Assembly (NCBI GenBank): GCA_030680805.1
Contig: JAUXUK010000061.1
Location: 1-59,309 of the forward strand
DNA: 59,309 nucleotides
DNA from: Sulfuritalea sp.
GTDB lineage: Bacteria; Pseudomonadota; Gammaproteobacteria; Burkholderiales; Rhodocyclaceae
Direction of reading: 5' to 3'
In this document: in pieces, positions 35,051 to 45,040 of the stretch
Position numbering within the stretch: position 1 is the first letter of the stretch
Layout of the letters: each line of letters opens with the position of its first letter
Position numbers and translations under genes: made by a program
Notes under the pieces: model-generated
Seen by the model: the letters and a program-made list of their open reading frames with translations, nothing else
What the model was told of the DNA's origin: nothing
The model's database searches: none

Positions 35051-36859
35051 TCACTTCTTCTTCTTTTGCGTGTCGAGGCGGAACTTGACGAAGGAGCCGG
35101 GTGCATCTTCCAGCGCCTTGAGCTTGCCCTTGGCCGGATCGCGCGCCGGTACTTTTTCGGAGTTCAGCTTGGTGACCCACTTCTGCCAGTCGGTCCACCA
35201 GGAGCCCTCGTGCTGCTTGGCGCCTTCGAACCATTCGTCCGGCGTGGCCGGGCGGGCGTCGTTGGTCCAGAAGCCGTACTTGTTGGCCGAGGGCGGATTG
35301 ACGATGCCGGCGATGTGGCCGGAACCGCCCAGCGCGAAGCGCACCGGGCCGCCCAGCGCGGTCGAGCCGAGATAGACGCTGCGCCACGGCGCGATGTGGT
35401 CTTCGATGGTGGAGATGAAGTAGGACGGCGTCTTGACCTTGGACAGATCGATCGGCGTGTCGAGCAGGGTGATGCCGCCCGGCTCGCGCAGCAGGTTGTT
35501 GAGGTACATGTTGCGCAGGTAGTAACTGTGCATCTTGTAGGGCATGCGCGTGGAATCGGAATTCCAGTAGAGCAGGTCGAAGGGGAAGGGTTCCTTGCCC
35601 ATCAGGTAGTTGTTGACCACGAAAGTCCAGATCAGGTCGTTGGAGCGCAGCATGTTGAAGGTGGTGCCCATCTCCGAGCCTTCCAGGTAGCCGCGTTCCT
35701 CCATCTTTTTTTCGAGGCTGGCGACCTGGCCTTCGTCGATGAAGACGCCGAGTTCGCCGGGGATCGAGAAATCCAGCAGGGCGACGAAGAAGGTTGCCGA
35801 GGCGATGCGCTTGTCCTTCTTGGCGGCCATGTAGCCCATGGTCGAACCGAGCAGCGTACCGCCGAGGCAGTAGCCGATCATGTTCACTTCCTTCTCGCCG
35901 GTCTGCTGGCAGACGACGTCGATGGCGGTGATCGCACCTTCGGTCATGTAATCGTCGAAGCCCTTCTTCGCCAGCTTGGCGTCTGGGTTGACCCAGGAAA
36001 TGACGAACACCGTGTGGCCCTGGTCGGTGGCCCACTTGATGTAGGAATTGCTCTCGCGCAGGTCGAGGATGTAGTACTTGTTGATCCAGGGCGGGATGAT
36101 CAAGAGCGGGCGCTTGTACTGTTCCTTGGTGGTCGGGGTGAACTGGATCAGCTGGATCATCTCGTTCTGGAAGATCACCTTGCCCGGCGACGAGGCGACG
36201 TTCTTGCCCATCTCGAACGCGTTGGGATCGGTCATCTTGACGCGCAACTGGCCGTCGCCTTCCTCGATGTCGCGCAGCAGGTTGTTGAAGCCCTTGAGCA
36301 GGTTCTGGCCGTGGCTCTTGACCGTCTCGCGCAGCACTTCGGGGTTGGTTGCGGCAAAGTTCGAGGGTGCCAGCGCATCGATGAACTGGCGCGTGAAGAA
36401 GTTCACCTTCTTCTTCGAGATGTCGTCGAGGTGCTCGACGTTGCCGACCGCATCGTGGATGTGGCGCGCCGTGATCAGGTAGGACTGCTTGATGAAGTCG
36501 AAAAGGAAATGTTCTTCCCATTGCGCGTCGGCGAATCGCTTGTCGCCCTTCTTCGGCTGCGCCACGGGGGCGCCTTCCATGCCCATCATGCGCAACGTCG
36601 AGTGCTGCCACAGCGAGAAATAGTCCCACACCAGGTTCATCTGCGCCTGCGCCAGCTTGTACGGATTGGCCAGCATCTTGGCCATCATGTCCATGAAGGC
36701 CTGGGCAATGCCCAGATCGTCGTTGGGTGCGGAAACGCCCTTCTTCATCTGGCGTTTCATGTGTTCCGTGATCAGGTTCGAGGCGCGCTGGGCGACCTCG
36801 GCGTAGGTCTTGGCAATTTCCTTCGGGTCGGGCAAAGGTCTGGCTTCGTGTGCGGACAT
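35051..36859 (-). CDS. phaC: Class I poly(3-hydroxyalkanoate) synthase PhaC
   Basis: A 602-residue synthase that polymerises 3-hydroxyacyl-CoA into storage granules. The nucleophile Cys331 is in the lipase-like box MIGYCLGGTLLG; upstream PLLIIPPWINKYYILDLRES and downstream LPYKMHSY- and GGSGHIAGIVNPP-type segments are family hallmarks, the last holding the catalytic His. AAGGAG precedes ATG 36859. Length matches class I enzymes, which need no second subunit. It lies 14 bases after an MBL hydrolase gene, presumably one operon. Confidence 0.93.
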   Translation of the reverse strand: MSAHEARPLPDPKEIAKTYAEVAQRASNLITEHMKRQMKKGVSAPNDDLGIAQAFMDMMAKMLANPYKLAQAQMNLVWDYFSLWQHSTLRMMGMEGAPVAQPKKGDKRFADAQWEEHFLFDFIKQSYLITARHIHDAVGNVEHLDDISKKKVNFFTRQFIDALAPSNFAATNPEVLRETVKSHGQNLLKGFNNLLRDIEEGDGQLRVKMTDPNAFEMGKNVASSPGKVIFQNEMIQLIQFTPTTKEQYKRPLLIIPPWINKYYILDLRESNSYIKWATDQGHTVFVISWVNPDAKLAKKGFDDYMTEGAITAIDVVCQQTGEKEVNMIGYCLGGTLLGSTMGYMAAKKDKRIASATFFVALLDFSIPGELGVFIDEGQVASLEKKMEERGYLEGSEMGTTFNMLRSNDLIWTFVVNNYLMGKEPFPFDLLYWNSDSTRMPYKMHSYYLRNMYLNNLLREPGGITLLDTPIDLSKVKTPSYFISTIEDHIAPWRSVYLGSTALGGPVRFALGGSGHIAGIVNPPSANKYGFWTNDARPATPDEWFEGAKQHEGSWWTDWQKWVTKLNSEKVPARDPAKGKLKALEDAPGSFVKFRLDTQKKKK

Positions 36860-36873
36860 GGTGACTCCTTGGG

Positions 36874-37893
36874 TTAGCTGATGCTGACGTAACGGGTGAG
36901 GCAGCTCTCTTCGATGCGTTGCAATTTTCCTGCGTGTTCGAGATAGTTCAAATGGGCAATCGCTTCACCCATCGCAAACATGGTCTGGTGGGGGTCGGGA
37001 ATCTCCCGGTTGAACAGCACGCTGATCAGTTCGGCGGCGCTCTTTGCCTCGCTCCGGCAGGCCTCGAGCAGCACCTCGCAACGCTCGGCATGGTGGGCAT
37101 GAAGCTCCGCGACGCGGGCATGCAGGCCGCGGAAGGGGCGGCCGTGCGAGGGCAATACCAGGGTGTCGGCCGGCAGTGCACGGAAGCCGTCGATGGAAGC
37201 CAGGAACAGGCCGAGCGGGTCGCCGTGCGGGTTGCTGGCCATCACCGAAATATTGGTCGAGATGCGCGGCAGCAGCATGTCGCCGGAAATCAGCACGCCG
37301 AGCTCCGCACAATACAAGCTCATGTGTTCCGGCGCGTGGCCATGGCCGACGATGGTGCGCCAGTCGTGGTCGCCGATCTTCAGCAACTGGTTGTCGAACA
37401 GGCGTCGATAGGTCGCCGGAATTGCCGGCACGCCTTTCTTGTAGCCGTTGCCGCGCTCGACCAGGCCATTGATGCGCGCTTCGTCGAGGCCATGCTGGCG
37501 GAAGAAGTCGACCATCGACCGGATCGAGTAGCCGGCGACCTGCTCGACGATCATGTGCGCAGCCAGATACTCGCCCTGGGCAATCCATAGTCCGGCGCCG
37601 GTTTCCTCTTCCAGCCAGGCAGCGAGGCCGAGGTGGTCGGGGTGGCAATGGGTGACGATGCAGCGCGTCAGTCGCCGTCCGACCAACACCGATTTCCAGG
37701 CCTCCCTGATCGGATCCTGCGCAAAGCCGGTATCCACCGCCGCAAATCCGTCGCCGTCCGCCAGCAGCCACAGGTTGATGTGGTTCAGCGCGAACGGCAG
37801 CGGCATGCACAGCCATTCGATGCCGGGGGCCACGGGCACCGCCGCGCCGGGGGCGGGCGAAGTCTCGTGCGGGTAGGCAATCGGGGCGTTCAT
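36874..37893 (-). CDS. MBL-fold metallo-hydrolase
   Basis: A 339-residue metallo-beta-lactamase-fold hydrolase with the zinc motif THCHPDHLGLAAW and later metal ligands in TIVGHGHAPEHMSLYC and LPSHGRPFRGL. A C-terminal helical part (HLNYLEHAGKLQRI) is of the LACTB2/BphG type, often thioester hydrolases. It is just upstream of phaC on the same strand, and divergent from the liu regulator, so a role in acyl-CoA or hydroxy-acid turnover is likely. ATG 37893 was taken; TTG 37905 is in frame. Confidence 0.8.
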   Translation of the reverse strand: MNAPIAYPHETSPAPGAAVPVAPGIEWLCMPLPFALNHINLWLLADGDGFAAVDTGFAQDPIREAWKSVLVGRRLTRCIVTHCHPDHLGLAAWLEEETGAGLWIAQGEYLAAHMIVEQVAGYSIRSMVDFFRQHGLDEARINGLVERGNGYKKGVPAIPATYRRLFDNQLLKIGDHDWRTIVGHGHAPEHMSLYCAELGVLISGDMLLPRISTNISVMASNPHGDPLGLFLASIDGFRALPADTLVLPSHGRPFRGLHARVAELHAHHAERCEVLLEACRSEAKSAAELISVLFNREIPDPHQTMFAMGEAIAHLNYLEHAGKLQRIEESCLTRYVSIS

Positions 37894-38027
37894 GGGCGCG
37901 TTCAAACGGGGTCTCTTTGCATCGGTGCGGGAAATCTGCTTAAACTGTCAACAGTTGGTCTGCCATCTTATCCAATTTTCGGGGCCTTATGTGCGGTGCA
38001 GCATTTGCCGCGTGTCTGCCCGCTGCG

Positions 38028-38447
38028 ATGAACAAAACCCAAACCATCACCGAACTGGCGCGCGAATTCGGCGTCACCACCCGTGCCATCCGCTATTGGG
38101 AATCCCACGGGTTGGTCTCCCCGGCGCGCGAAGGCGGCAACCGCATCTACAGCAAGCGCGACCAGACGCGGCTGAAACTGGCCTTGCGCGGCAAGCGGCT
38201 GGGGCTTTCGCTGGCCGAGATCAAGGACCTGATCGACATGTACGACACGGCGGAGGACGAGTCCTCCCAGTTGCTGTCCTTTCTCGGCGCGCTGGCCCAG
38301 CGCCGCGCCGCGCTGGAGCAGCAGCGTGACGATATCCAGGCCGTGCTTAAGGAAATCGCCCGCTTCGAGCGGCAATGCCGCGAGATGCTGAAGGCCGACG
38401 AGGGCAAGTCGGCTTCCAGTCCCCGCCCCAAGAAACGGCCCCGCTAG
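38028..38447 (+). CDS. liuR: MerR-family regulator of the liu operon
   Basis: A 139-residue regulator: N-terminal MerR winged helix (TITELAREFGVTTRAIRYWE, then SHGLVSPAREGGNRIY) and a C-terminal dimerisation coiled coil, without a metal-binding tail. MerR-type LiuR proteins control branched-chain amino acid degradation in proteobacteria. It is the first gene before the acyl-CoA operon and its stop codon lies inside a perfect palindrome that is the likely binding site. It is divergent from the MBL-phaC pair. Confidence 0.8.
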   Translation: MNKTQTITELAREFGVTTRAIRYWESHGLVSPAREGGNRIYSKRDQTRLKLALRGKRLGLSLAEIKDLIDMYDTAEDESSQLLSFLGALAQRRAALEQQRDDIQAVLKEIARFERQCREMLKADEGKSASSPRPKKRPR

Positions 38448-38473
38448 TTGACGTTGACGTCAACGTCAACTAG
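38444..38473. promoter_or_regulatory. Perfect 30-base palindrome, likely LiuR operator
   Basis: The half CTAGTTGACGTTGAC (38444-38458) is followed by its exact complement (38459-38473). It contains nested TTGACGT/ACGTCAA units like published LiuR-type sites, lies 25 bases before the first enzyme gene and overlaps the regulator's TAG. Confidence 0.8.
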
Positions 38474-38498
38474 GATGTGGGCTTCCGCAGGAGGAGAG

Positions 38499-38969
38499 AT
38501 GCCGCACACCGCACGTCCCGCCCGCAGCAGCTTCGAACCGCGCAACCCCGACTGGGAAGCCACGGTGCGGGGCAGCTTCGCCCGGCAGAAGGTGATGAGC
38601 CTGATCGGCGCCGAAATGGGCGCGCTGACGCCCGGTCATTGCGAGATCCGCCTGCCCTTCCGCGACGACCTGACGCAGCAGAACGGCTTCTTTCACGCCG
38701 GCATCACCAGCACCATCGTCGATAGCGCCGGCGGCTATGCCGGCTACACGCTGATGCCGGCCGGCGCCGACGTGCTGACCGTGGAGTTCAAGCTCAACCT
38801 GCTGGCGCCCGCCGACGGCGAGTTCCTGGTCGCCGAAGGCCAGGTGCTCAAGTCGGGGCGCAATCTCGTCATTACCCGCGGCGAGGTGTACGCCATAAAA
38901 AATGGCAAGGCCACCCACTGCGCCACGATGCAGCAAACCCTGATGACCATGCACGGCAAGGAGAAATGA
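38499..38969 (+). CDS. PaaI-family hotdog thioesterase
   Basis: A 156-residue hotdog-fold protein (HCEIRLPFRDDLTQQNGFFH, AGITSTIVDSAGGYAGYTLM, then VEFKLNLLAPADGEFLVAEG) likely to hydrolyse acyl-CoA thioesters. ATG 38499 follows a strong AGGAGGAG. It is the first enzyme gene after the operator and ends directly at the isovaleryl-CoA dehydrogenase start, so it is co-translated with the leucine pathway and may relieve CoA trapping. Confidence 0.8.
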   Translation: MPHTARPARSSFEPRNPDWEATVRGSFARQKVMSLIGAEMGALTPGHCEIRLPFRDDLTQQNGFFHAGITSTIVDSAGGYAGYTLMPAGADVLTVEFKLNLLAPADGEFLVAEGQVLKSGRNLVITRGEVYAIKNGKATHCATMQQTLMTMHGKEK

Positions 38970-40136
38970 ATGTTAGGACTCAATTTCGACCTCGGCGAAG
39001 ACATCGACATGCTGCGCGATGCGGTCTGGACTTTCGCGCAGAAGGAGATTCTGCCGCGCGCTGCGGAGATCGATCGGGTGAATGAGTTTCCTGCCGACCT
39101 GTGGCGGAAGTTCGGCGACATGGGCCTGCTCGGCATGACGGCCGACGAAGCCTATGGCGGGACCAACATGGGCTACCTGGCCCACATGGTGGCGATGGAA
39201 GAGATTTCGCGCGCATCGGCATCGGTCGGCTTGTCTTACGGCGCGCACTCCAATCTCTGCGTCAACCAGATCCGGCGCAACGGCACTGAAGCGCAGAAGC
39301 AGAAGTACCTGACCAAACTCATTTCCGGCGAGCATGTCGGTGCACTGGCGATGTCCGAGCCGGGCGCCGGTTCGGACGTGGTGTCGATGAAGCTGAAGGC
39401 CGAGCTCAAGGGCGACCATTACTTGCTGAACGGGTCCAAGATGTGGATCACCAACGGCGGCGATGCCGACACGCTGGTGGTGTATGCCAAGACCGATGCC
39501 GCGGCCGGTGCGCGAGGCATGACCGCCTTCATCGTCGAAAAGGGCTTTGCCGGTTTCAGCAAGGGCCAGCACCTCGACAAGCTCGGCATGCGCGGCTCCA
39601 ATACCTACCCGCTGTTCTTCGACGACTGCGAAGTGCCGGTGGAGAACGTGCTGGGCGGCGTCGGCAGCGGCACCAAAGTACTCATGAGCGGGCTCGACTA
39701 CGAACGCGCGGTGCTCTCCGGCGGGCCACTGGGCATCATGGCGGCCTGCATGGACGTGGTGCTGCCCTTCATCCATGAGCGCAAGCAGTTCGGCCAGAGC
39801 ATCGGCGAATTCCAGTTGATGCAGGGCAAGCTGGCCGACATGTACTCGACCTGGCAGGCCACGCGCGCCTATGTCTATGCGCTGGGCAAGGCCTGCGATC
39901 GCGGCGACCATGCACGCACGCTGCGCAAGGATGCCGCCGGCGCCATTCTCTACTCGGCGGAAAAGGCCACCTGGATGGCCGGCGAGACGATTCAGACACT
40001 GGGCGGCGTCGGCTACACCAACGAGTACCCGGCCGGGCGTCTGTGGCGGGACGCCAAGCTGTACGAGATCGGCGCCGGCACCAGCGAGGTCAGGCGCATG
40101 CTGATCGGCCGCGAGCTCTACAACGAGACCATGTGA
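38970..40136 (+). CDS. liuA: Isovaleryl-CoA dehydrogenase
   Basis: A 388-residue FAD-dependent acyl-CoA dehydrogenase converting isovaleryl-CoA to 3-methylcrotonyl-CoA in leucine breakdown. The catalytic Glu typical of isovaleryl-CoA dehydrogenases is in [16 protein letters not shown] rather than near the C-terminus. The FAD/substrate segments ([36 protein letters not shown]) and the C-terminal [20 protein letters not shown] are clear. Electrons go to ETF. The stop overlaps the next start (TGATG). Confidence 0.92.
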   Translation: MLGLNFDLGEDIDMLRDAVWTFAQKEILPRAAEIDRVNEFPADLWRKFGDMGLLGMTADEAYGGTNMGYLAHMVAMEEISRASASVGLSYGAHSNLCVNQIRRNGTEAQKQKYLTKLISGEHVGALAMSEPGAGSDVVSMKLKAELKGDHYLLNGSKMWITNGGDADTLVVYAKTDAAAGARGMTAFIVEKGFAGFSKGQHLDKLGMRGSNTYPLFFDDCEVPVENVLGGVGSGTKVLMSGLDYERAVLSGGPLGIMAACMDVVLPFIHERKQFGQSIGEFQLMQGKLADMYSTWQATRAYVYALGKACDRGDHARTLRKDAAGAILYSAEKATWMAGETIQTLGGVGYTNEYPAGRLWRDAKLYEIGAGTSEVRRMLIGRELYNETM

Positions 40137-40657
40137 TGAGCCAGCACAAACGCGATGAATGGCAGAAGCTGCAGGACGAGGTGCTGGCCCGCTCCACCGG
40201 CCCGGGCGTGCTGACGCTCGAAAACCTTCGCGAATGCTCTGGGCTGGAACTGTTCCAGAAGATGATCGCCGGTGAGTTTCCGCGGCCGCCGATCAGCGAC
40301 ACGCTGGGCTTCTACCTGGTCGAAGCCGAAAAGGGCCGCGTCGTATTTCAGGGCAACCCGCAGCATCGCCACTACAACCCGATCGGCTCGGTGCATGGCG
40401 GCTTCCATGCCACGCTGCTCGACTCCTGCGTCGCCTGCGCGATCCAGTCCACCCTCGAAGCGGGCCAGGGCTACACCACCATCGAACTGAAGGTGAACTA
40501 CATCCGCGCGCTGACCGACCGTGTCGGCCCGGTGCGTGCCGAAGGGCGCGTGATTCACGCCGGCAAGCAGATCGGCACCGCCGAGGGCAAACTGGTGGAT
40601 GCCGACGGCAAGCTTTACGCTCATGCGACAACGACCTGTCTGATATTCAATGTCTAA
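40136..40657 (+). CDS. PaaI-family thioesterase
   Basis: A 173-residue hotdog thioesterase (DTLGFYLVEAEKGRVVFQG, then NPIGSVHGGFHATLLDSCVA and GYTTIELKVNYIRAL) with the HGG motif of the PaaI group. It overlaps the dehydrogenase stop by one base and runs eight bases into the next gene, so it is part of the same transcript. It probably hydrolyses acyl-CoA intermediates; specificity is not readable. Confidence 0.82.
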   Translation: MSQHKRDEWQKLQDEVLARSTGPGVLTLENLRECSGLELFQKMIAGEFPRPPISDTLGFYLVEAEKGRVVFQGNPQHRHYNPIGSVHGGFHATLLDSCVACAIQSTLEAGQGYTTIELKVNYIRALTDRVGPVRAEGRVIHAGKQIGTAEGKLVDADGKLYAHATTTCLIFNV

Positions 40658-41837
40658 ATCCACTGCAAAAGTCGGCGCTGGTGACACGGCGCCCAGCGTG
40701 CGCGAACTGGGCGCCGGCGATACCGCGGAGCTGGAACAGGTGCGCCAGTTCTTTCGCAACTACGCGGCCTGGCTCGGCGTCGATCTGTGCTTCCAGAATT
40801 TCGACGAGGAGATGGCTTCGCTGCCGGGGCGCTATGCCGCACCGGAGGGGCGCCTGTTCTACGCCGTGGTTGACGAAAATGGCGGCAAACGCGGCGCCGG
40901 CTGCGTCGGTATCCGCCCCCTGGCCGAGGGCGTCTGCGAACTCAAGCGCCTGTATGTCGATCCGGCGCAGCGCGGGCTCGGCATCGGCCGGCTGCTTGCG
41001 CTGGCGGCGATTCGCGCGGCGAAGCAGATCGGCTATCGCAAGATCATGCTCGACACCCTGCCGGCGATGCGCATTGCCGTGAAGCTGTATCGCGAGCTGG
41101 GTTTCCAGGAAGCGCCTGCCTACTACCAGACCTCGCTCGAAGGCACCCAGTTCCTCGCGCTCGATCTGGAGAACTGGTCGGAAGACAAGGTGGCCAACGA
41201 GAATCTGTTTCACCTGTTCGATTTCAACCGTGCCTGGGCGCAGCAGATGCGGCAGGTCGATCCCGGCTACTTCGAGAAGCTCTCCCATCTGCAGACGCCC
41301 GAATACCTCTGGATCGGCTGCTCCGATTCGCGCGTGCCGGCCAACCAGATCGTCGGCCTGTTGCCAGGCGAAGTCTTCGTCCATCGCAATGTCGCCAACA
41401 TCGTGGTGCACACCGACCTCAACTGCCTCTCGGTGATCCAGTTCGCCATCGACGTGCTCAAGGTCAAGCACATCATGGTGGTCGGCCATTACGGCTGCGG
41501 CGGCGTGAAGGCGGCGCTTGAGCATCAGCGCGTCGGGCTGGCCGACCTCTGGCTGCGCCATGTGCAGGATGTGCATGTGAAACACCTGGCGCGGGTCGAT
41601 GAACTGCCCGAAGACAAGCGCCACGATCGGCTGTGCGAACTCAACGTGCTGGAGCAGGTGATCAACGTGTCGCGCACCATCGTCGTTCAGGATGCGTGGC
41701 AGCGTGGGCAGAATCTCACCATCCACGGCTGGATCTACGGCCTCAAGGACGGCCTGGTGCGCGATCTCGGCCTCACCGTGAGCGACCCCGAGCATATTCC
41801 CGAGCGCTATGAACTGGCGCTGGCCACTTTGAACTGA
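40650..41837 (+). CDS. GNAT acetyltransferase-beta-carbonic anhydrase fusion
   Basis: A 395-residue two-domain protein in a single open frame. Residues about 18-170 form a GNAT acyltransferase (LKRLYVDPAQRGLGIGRLLA is the CoA-binding loop). Residues about 180-395 are a beta-carbonic anhydrase with zinc ligands in WIGCSDSRVPANQI and VVGHYGCGGVKAAL. The latter interconverts CO2 and bicarbonate, the co-substrate of the biotin carboxylase made by this operon. The first residues ([11 protein letters not shown]) come from a dispersed repeat. The role of the GNAT part is unknown. Confidence 0.88.
   Translation: MSKSTAKVGAGDTAPSVRELGAGDTAELEQVRQFFRNYAAWLGVDLCFQNFDEEMASLPGRYAAPEGRLFYAVVDENGGKRGAGCVGIRPLAEGVCELKRLYVDPAQRGLGIGRLLALAAIRAAKQIGYRKIMLDTLPAMRIAVKLYRELGFQEAPAYYQTSLEGTQFLALDLENWSEDKVANENLFHLFDFNRAWAQQMRQVDPGYFEKLSHLQTPEYLWIGCSDSRVPANQIVGLLPGEVFVHRNVANIVVHTDLNCLSVIQFAIDVLKVKHIMVVGHYGCGGVKAALEHQRVGLADLWLRHVQDVHVKHLARVDELPEDKRHDRLCELNVLEQVINVSRTIVVQDAWQRGQNLTIHGWIYGLKDGLVRDLGLTVSDPEHIPERYELALATLN
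40665..40691. repeat. Dispersed repeat copy at the start of the GNAT-carbonic anhydrase gene
   Basis: Same 27-base unit as in comM with one base changed (GGTGAC for GGCGAC). Here the plus strand is translated, giving KVGAGDTAP near the N-terminus. Confidence 0.7.
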
Positions 41838-41848
41838 AGGAGAACTTC

Positions 41849-43030
41849 ATGTCCGACCCCATCGTCATCGTCTCCGCCGCGCGCACTCCCATGGGCGGGT
41901 TTCAAGGCGATTTCAACTCGTTGACCTGCGCGCAACTCGGCAGCGTCGCCATCAAGGCGGCCGTGGAACGCGCCGGCCTCAAGGCCGAGCAGGTGGATGA
42001 AGTGATCATGGGCTGCGTGCTGCCCGCCGGGCAGGGCCAGGCGCCGGCGCGGCAGGCTTCGCTGGGTGCCGGCCTGCCGCTGGCGGCCGGTTGCACCACG
42101 GTGAACAAGATGTGCGGCTCCGGCATGCGTGCGGCAATGTACGCCCACGACATGCTGCTGGCCGGCAGTGTCGACGTCATGGTGGCGGGCGGCATGGAAT
42201 CCATGAGCAACGCGCCCTACCTGCTGCCCAAGGCGCGCGGCGGTTATCGGCTGGGCCATGGCGAGGTCAAGGACCACATGTTCCTCGACGGCCTCGAAGA
42301 CGCCTACGACAAGGGCCGCCTGATGGGCACCTTCGCCGAGGACTGCGCCGGCAGCTACAACTTCACGCGCGAGGCGCAGGACGCTTTCGCCGTCGCCTCG
42401 ACCACGCGCGCAAAGCAGGCCAACACCGACGGCAGCTTCGCCTGGGAAATCGCTCCGGTCACCGTGTCAGGCCGCAAGGGCGACACCATCATCGACAAGG
42501 ACGAGCAACCCTTTAAAGCGCAACTTGAAAAGATCCCGACGCTGAAGCCGGCCTTCCGCAAGGACGGCACCGTCACCGCCGCCAACTCGTCGTCGATCTC
42601 CGACGGCGCCGCGGCGCTGGTGATGATGCGTCGCTCGCATGCTGACAAGCTGGGCCTGAAGCACATTGCCACCGTCGTCGGCCACAGCACCTTCGCCCAG
42701 GAGCCGAATCTCTTCACCACCGCTCCGGTCGGCGCCATGAAGAAGCTGCTGGCGAAGAACGGCTGGAGCGCGGACAGCGTCGACCTCTGGGAAATCAACG
42801 AAGCCTTCGCCGTGGTCACCATGGCGGCGATGCACGATCTCAAGCTGCCGCACGACAAAGTCAATGTCCACGGCGGCGCCTGCGCGCTGGGTCACCCGAT
42901 CGGCGCTTCCGGCGCGCGCGTGATCGTCACCCTGATCGGCGCCCTGCGCGAAAACGGCAAGAAGCGCGGCGTCGCCAGCTTGTGCATCGGCGGCGGCGAG
43001 GCAACGGCCGTCGGCATCGAACTGGTTTGA
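41849..43030 (+). CDS. Acetyl-CoA C-acyltransferase (thiolase)
   Basis: A 393-residue thiolase. The nucleophile Cys is in TVNKMCGSGMRAAMYA, the active-site His in CALGHPIGASGARV and the second Cys in LCIGGGEA, with NEAFAV between. It would cleave acetoacetyl-CoA, the product of the leucine pathway after HMG-CoA lyase and CoA transfer, or run in reverse for PHB synthesis by phaC. SD AAGGAG; it lies 11 bases after the carbonic anhydrase fusion gene. Confidence 0.92.
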   Translation: MSDPIVIVSAARTPMGGFQGDFNSLTCAQLGSVAIKAAVERAGLKAEQVDEVIMGCVLPAGQGQAPARQASLGAGLPLAAGCTTVNKMCGSGMRAAMYAHDMLLAGSVDVMVAGGMESMSNAPYLLPKARGGYRLGHGEVKDHMFLDGLEDAYDKGRLMGTFAEDCAGSYNFTREAQDAFAVASTTRAKQANTDGSFAWEIAPVTVSGRKGDTIIDKDEQPFKAQLEKIPTLKPAFRKDGTVTAANSSSISDGAAALVMMRRSHADKLGLKHIATVVGHSTFAQEPNLFTTAPVGAMKKLLAKNGWSADSVDLWEINEAFAVVTMAAMHDLKLPHDKVNVHGGACALGHPIGASGARVIVTLIGALRENGKKRGVASLCIGGGEATAVGIELV

Positions 43031-43037
43031 TCTCGCC

Positions 43038-43898
43038 ATGACCCTGCAGACCCTCACCTACAGCACCGAGGGGCGCATCGCGCGCATCACGCTCAACCGG
43101 CCCGAGCGGCTCAACGCCATCGTGCCGGCGATGCCGCGCGAGATCCGCATCGCCGTGGATCGCGCCAATGCCGATGACGAGATTCACGTCATCATCCTGC
43201 AGGGCGCGGGGCGCGCCTTCTGTTCCGGCTACGACCTGAAGGACTTCGCCGAGGCCGACGCCGATACGCCCTGCACGCAGTCCATGCCCTGGGACCCGAT
43301 GGTCGATTACCGGACCATGAAGGGCTTCACCGACGACTTCTTCAGCCTCTGGCGCAGCCACAAGCCGACCATCTGCAAGGTGCAAGGCTTCGCCGTGGCC
43401 GGCGGCAGCGACATCGCGCTGTGCTGCGACCTGGTGGTGATGGCCGAGGACGCGCAGATCGGCTACATGCCCTCGCGCGTCTGGGGTTGCCCGACCACCG
43501 CGATGTGGGTTTATCGCCTCGGCGCCGAGAAAGCGAAGCGCATGCTGCTGACCGGCGACACCATCGACGGCAGGACCGCGAAAGAGTGGGGCCTCGTCAT
43601 CGACGCGGTGCCCGAAGCGGAGTTGGAAGATGCCGTGCTCAAGCTGGCCAATCGCATGGCCGGCGTGCCGAAGAACCAGCTCATGATGCAGAAGCTGATG
43701 ATCAACCAGGCCTACGACAACATGGGCCTGGCCAATACCCAGATGATCGCCACGCTGTTCGACGGCATCACGCGCCACTCGCCCGAAGGCCAGTGGTTCA
43801 AGCACTACGCTGAGGAAAAAGGTTACAAGGAGGCCGTGCGGCTGCGCGATTCCGGTGAGCCGATCCCCGGCAGCAAGAGCTACAAGGACTACAAATGA
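43038..43898 (+). CDS. Enoyl-CoA hydratase/crotonase-family protein
   Basis: A 286-residue crotonase-fold enzyme ([51 protein letters not shown]). The oxyanion-hole segments are present, but the usual catalytic Glu after the second one is not obvious, so the exact reaction (hydratase, isomerase or other) is open. It overlaps the next gene by ATGA, keeping it in the operon. Confidence 0.85.
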   Translation: MTLQTLTYSTEGRIARITLNRPERLNAIVPAMPREIRIAVDRANADDEIHVIILQGAGRAFCSGYDLKDFAEADADTPCTQSMPWDPMVDYRTMKGFTDDFFSLWRSHKPTICKVQGFAVAGGSDIALCCDLVVMAEDAQIGYMPSRVWGCPTTAMWVYRLGAEKAKRMLLTGDTIDGRTAKEWGLVIDAVPEAELEDAVLKLANRMAGVPKNQLMMQKLMINQAYDNMGLANTQMIATLFDGITRHSPEGQWFKHYAEEKGYKEAVRLRDSGEPIPGSKSYKDYK

Positions 43899-45028
43899 TT
43901 CTGACGCCCGAACAGGAACAGATCCGCGACATGCTGCGCGACTTTGCGCGAGAACAACTCGCGCCCAAGGCCGCCGAGTGGGACCGGACCTCGCACTTCC
44001 CTCGCGAGGAGTTGCGCCAGCTCGGCGAACTAGGCGTTTGCGGGATGGTGGTGCCCGAGCAATGGGGCGGCGCCGGCCTCGACTACGTTTCGCTGGCACT
44101 GGCGCTCGAGGAAATCGCTGCCGGCGACGGCGCCACCTCGACAATCATCAGCGTGCAGAACTCGGTGGTCTGCGGCCCGATCAACGCCTTCGGCACGGAT
44201 GCGCAGAAGGAAAAGTACCTGAAGAAACTGGCCGGCGGCGAGTGGCTGGGCTGCTTCTGCCTGACCGAGCCGCATGTCGGCTCCGATGCGGCGGCGATCC
44301 GCACTCGCGCAGTCAGGGATGGCGACCATTGGGTGTTGAACGGCGTCAAGCAGTTCATCACCACGGGCAAGAACGCGCAGGTCGCCGTGGTGTTCGCCGT
44401 GACCGATCCGGACGCAGGCAAGAAAGGTATTTCGGCTTTCATCGTGCCCGCCGATGCGCCGGGCTATGTCGTCGCCCGCGTCGAGGAGAAGCTCGGCCAG
44501 CACGCTTCGGACACGGCGCAGATCCTGTTCGAGAACTGCCGCATTCCCGCCGCCAATCTGCTCGGCGCCGAAGGACAGGGTTACCGCATCGCCCTGTCCA
44601 ACCTCGAGGGCGGCCGCATCGGCATTTCGGCGCAGGCAGTGGGCATGGCCCGCGCCGCGTTCGAGGCGGCGCTGAATTACTCGCATGAGCGCCAGAGTTT
44701 CGGCAAGCCGATCTTCGAACACCAGGCGGTGAATTTCCGTCTCGCCGACATGGCGACGCAGATCGAAGTCGCGCGGCAGATGGTGCATCACGCCGCGGCG
44801 CTACGCGATGCCGGCCGGCCCTGCCTCAAGGAAGCCTCGATGGCCAAGCTGTTCGCCTCCGAGATGGCGGAAAAGGTCTGCTCCGACGCGATCCAGATCC
44901 ACGGCGGCTACGGCTATGTCAGCGATTTCCCGGTCGAGCGCATTTATCGCGACGTACGCGTCTGCCAGATCTACGAAGGCGCATCCGACATCCAGCGCCT
45001 CGTGATCGGCCGAAGCTTTAGTCAATAA
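43895..45028 (+). CDS. Acyl-CoA dehydrogenase
   Basis: A 377-residue FAD acyl-CoA dehydrogenase of the short/medium-chain type; the catalytic Glu is at the usual C-terminal place in [19 protein letters not shown]. The segments [20 protein letters not shown] and [20 protein letters not shown] are typical. It is a second dehydrogenase beside liuA, so probably acts on another short acyl-CoA of branched-chain or fatty acid breakdown. Confidence 0.9.
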   Translation: MILTPEQEQIRDMLRDFAREQLAPKAAEWDRTSHFPREELRQLGELGVCGMVVPEQWGGAGLDYVSLALALEEIAAGDGATSTIISVQNSVVCGPINAFGTDAQKEKYLKKLAGGEWLGCFCLTEPHVGSDAAAIRTRAVRDGDHWVLNGVKQFITTGKNAQVAVVFAVTDPDAGKKGISAFIVPADAPGYVVARVEEKLGQHASDTAQILFENCRIPAANLLGAEGQGYRIALSNLEGGRIGISAQAVGMARAAFEAALNYSHERQSFGKPIFEHQAVNFRLADMATQIEVARQMVHHAAALRDAGRPCLKEASMAKLFASEMAEKVCSDAIQIHGGYGYVSDFPVERIYRDVRVCQIYEGASDIQRLVIGRSFSQ

Positions 45029-45040
45029 CAGGAGAAGATC

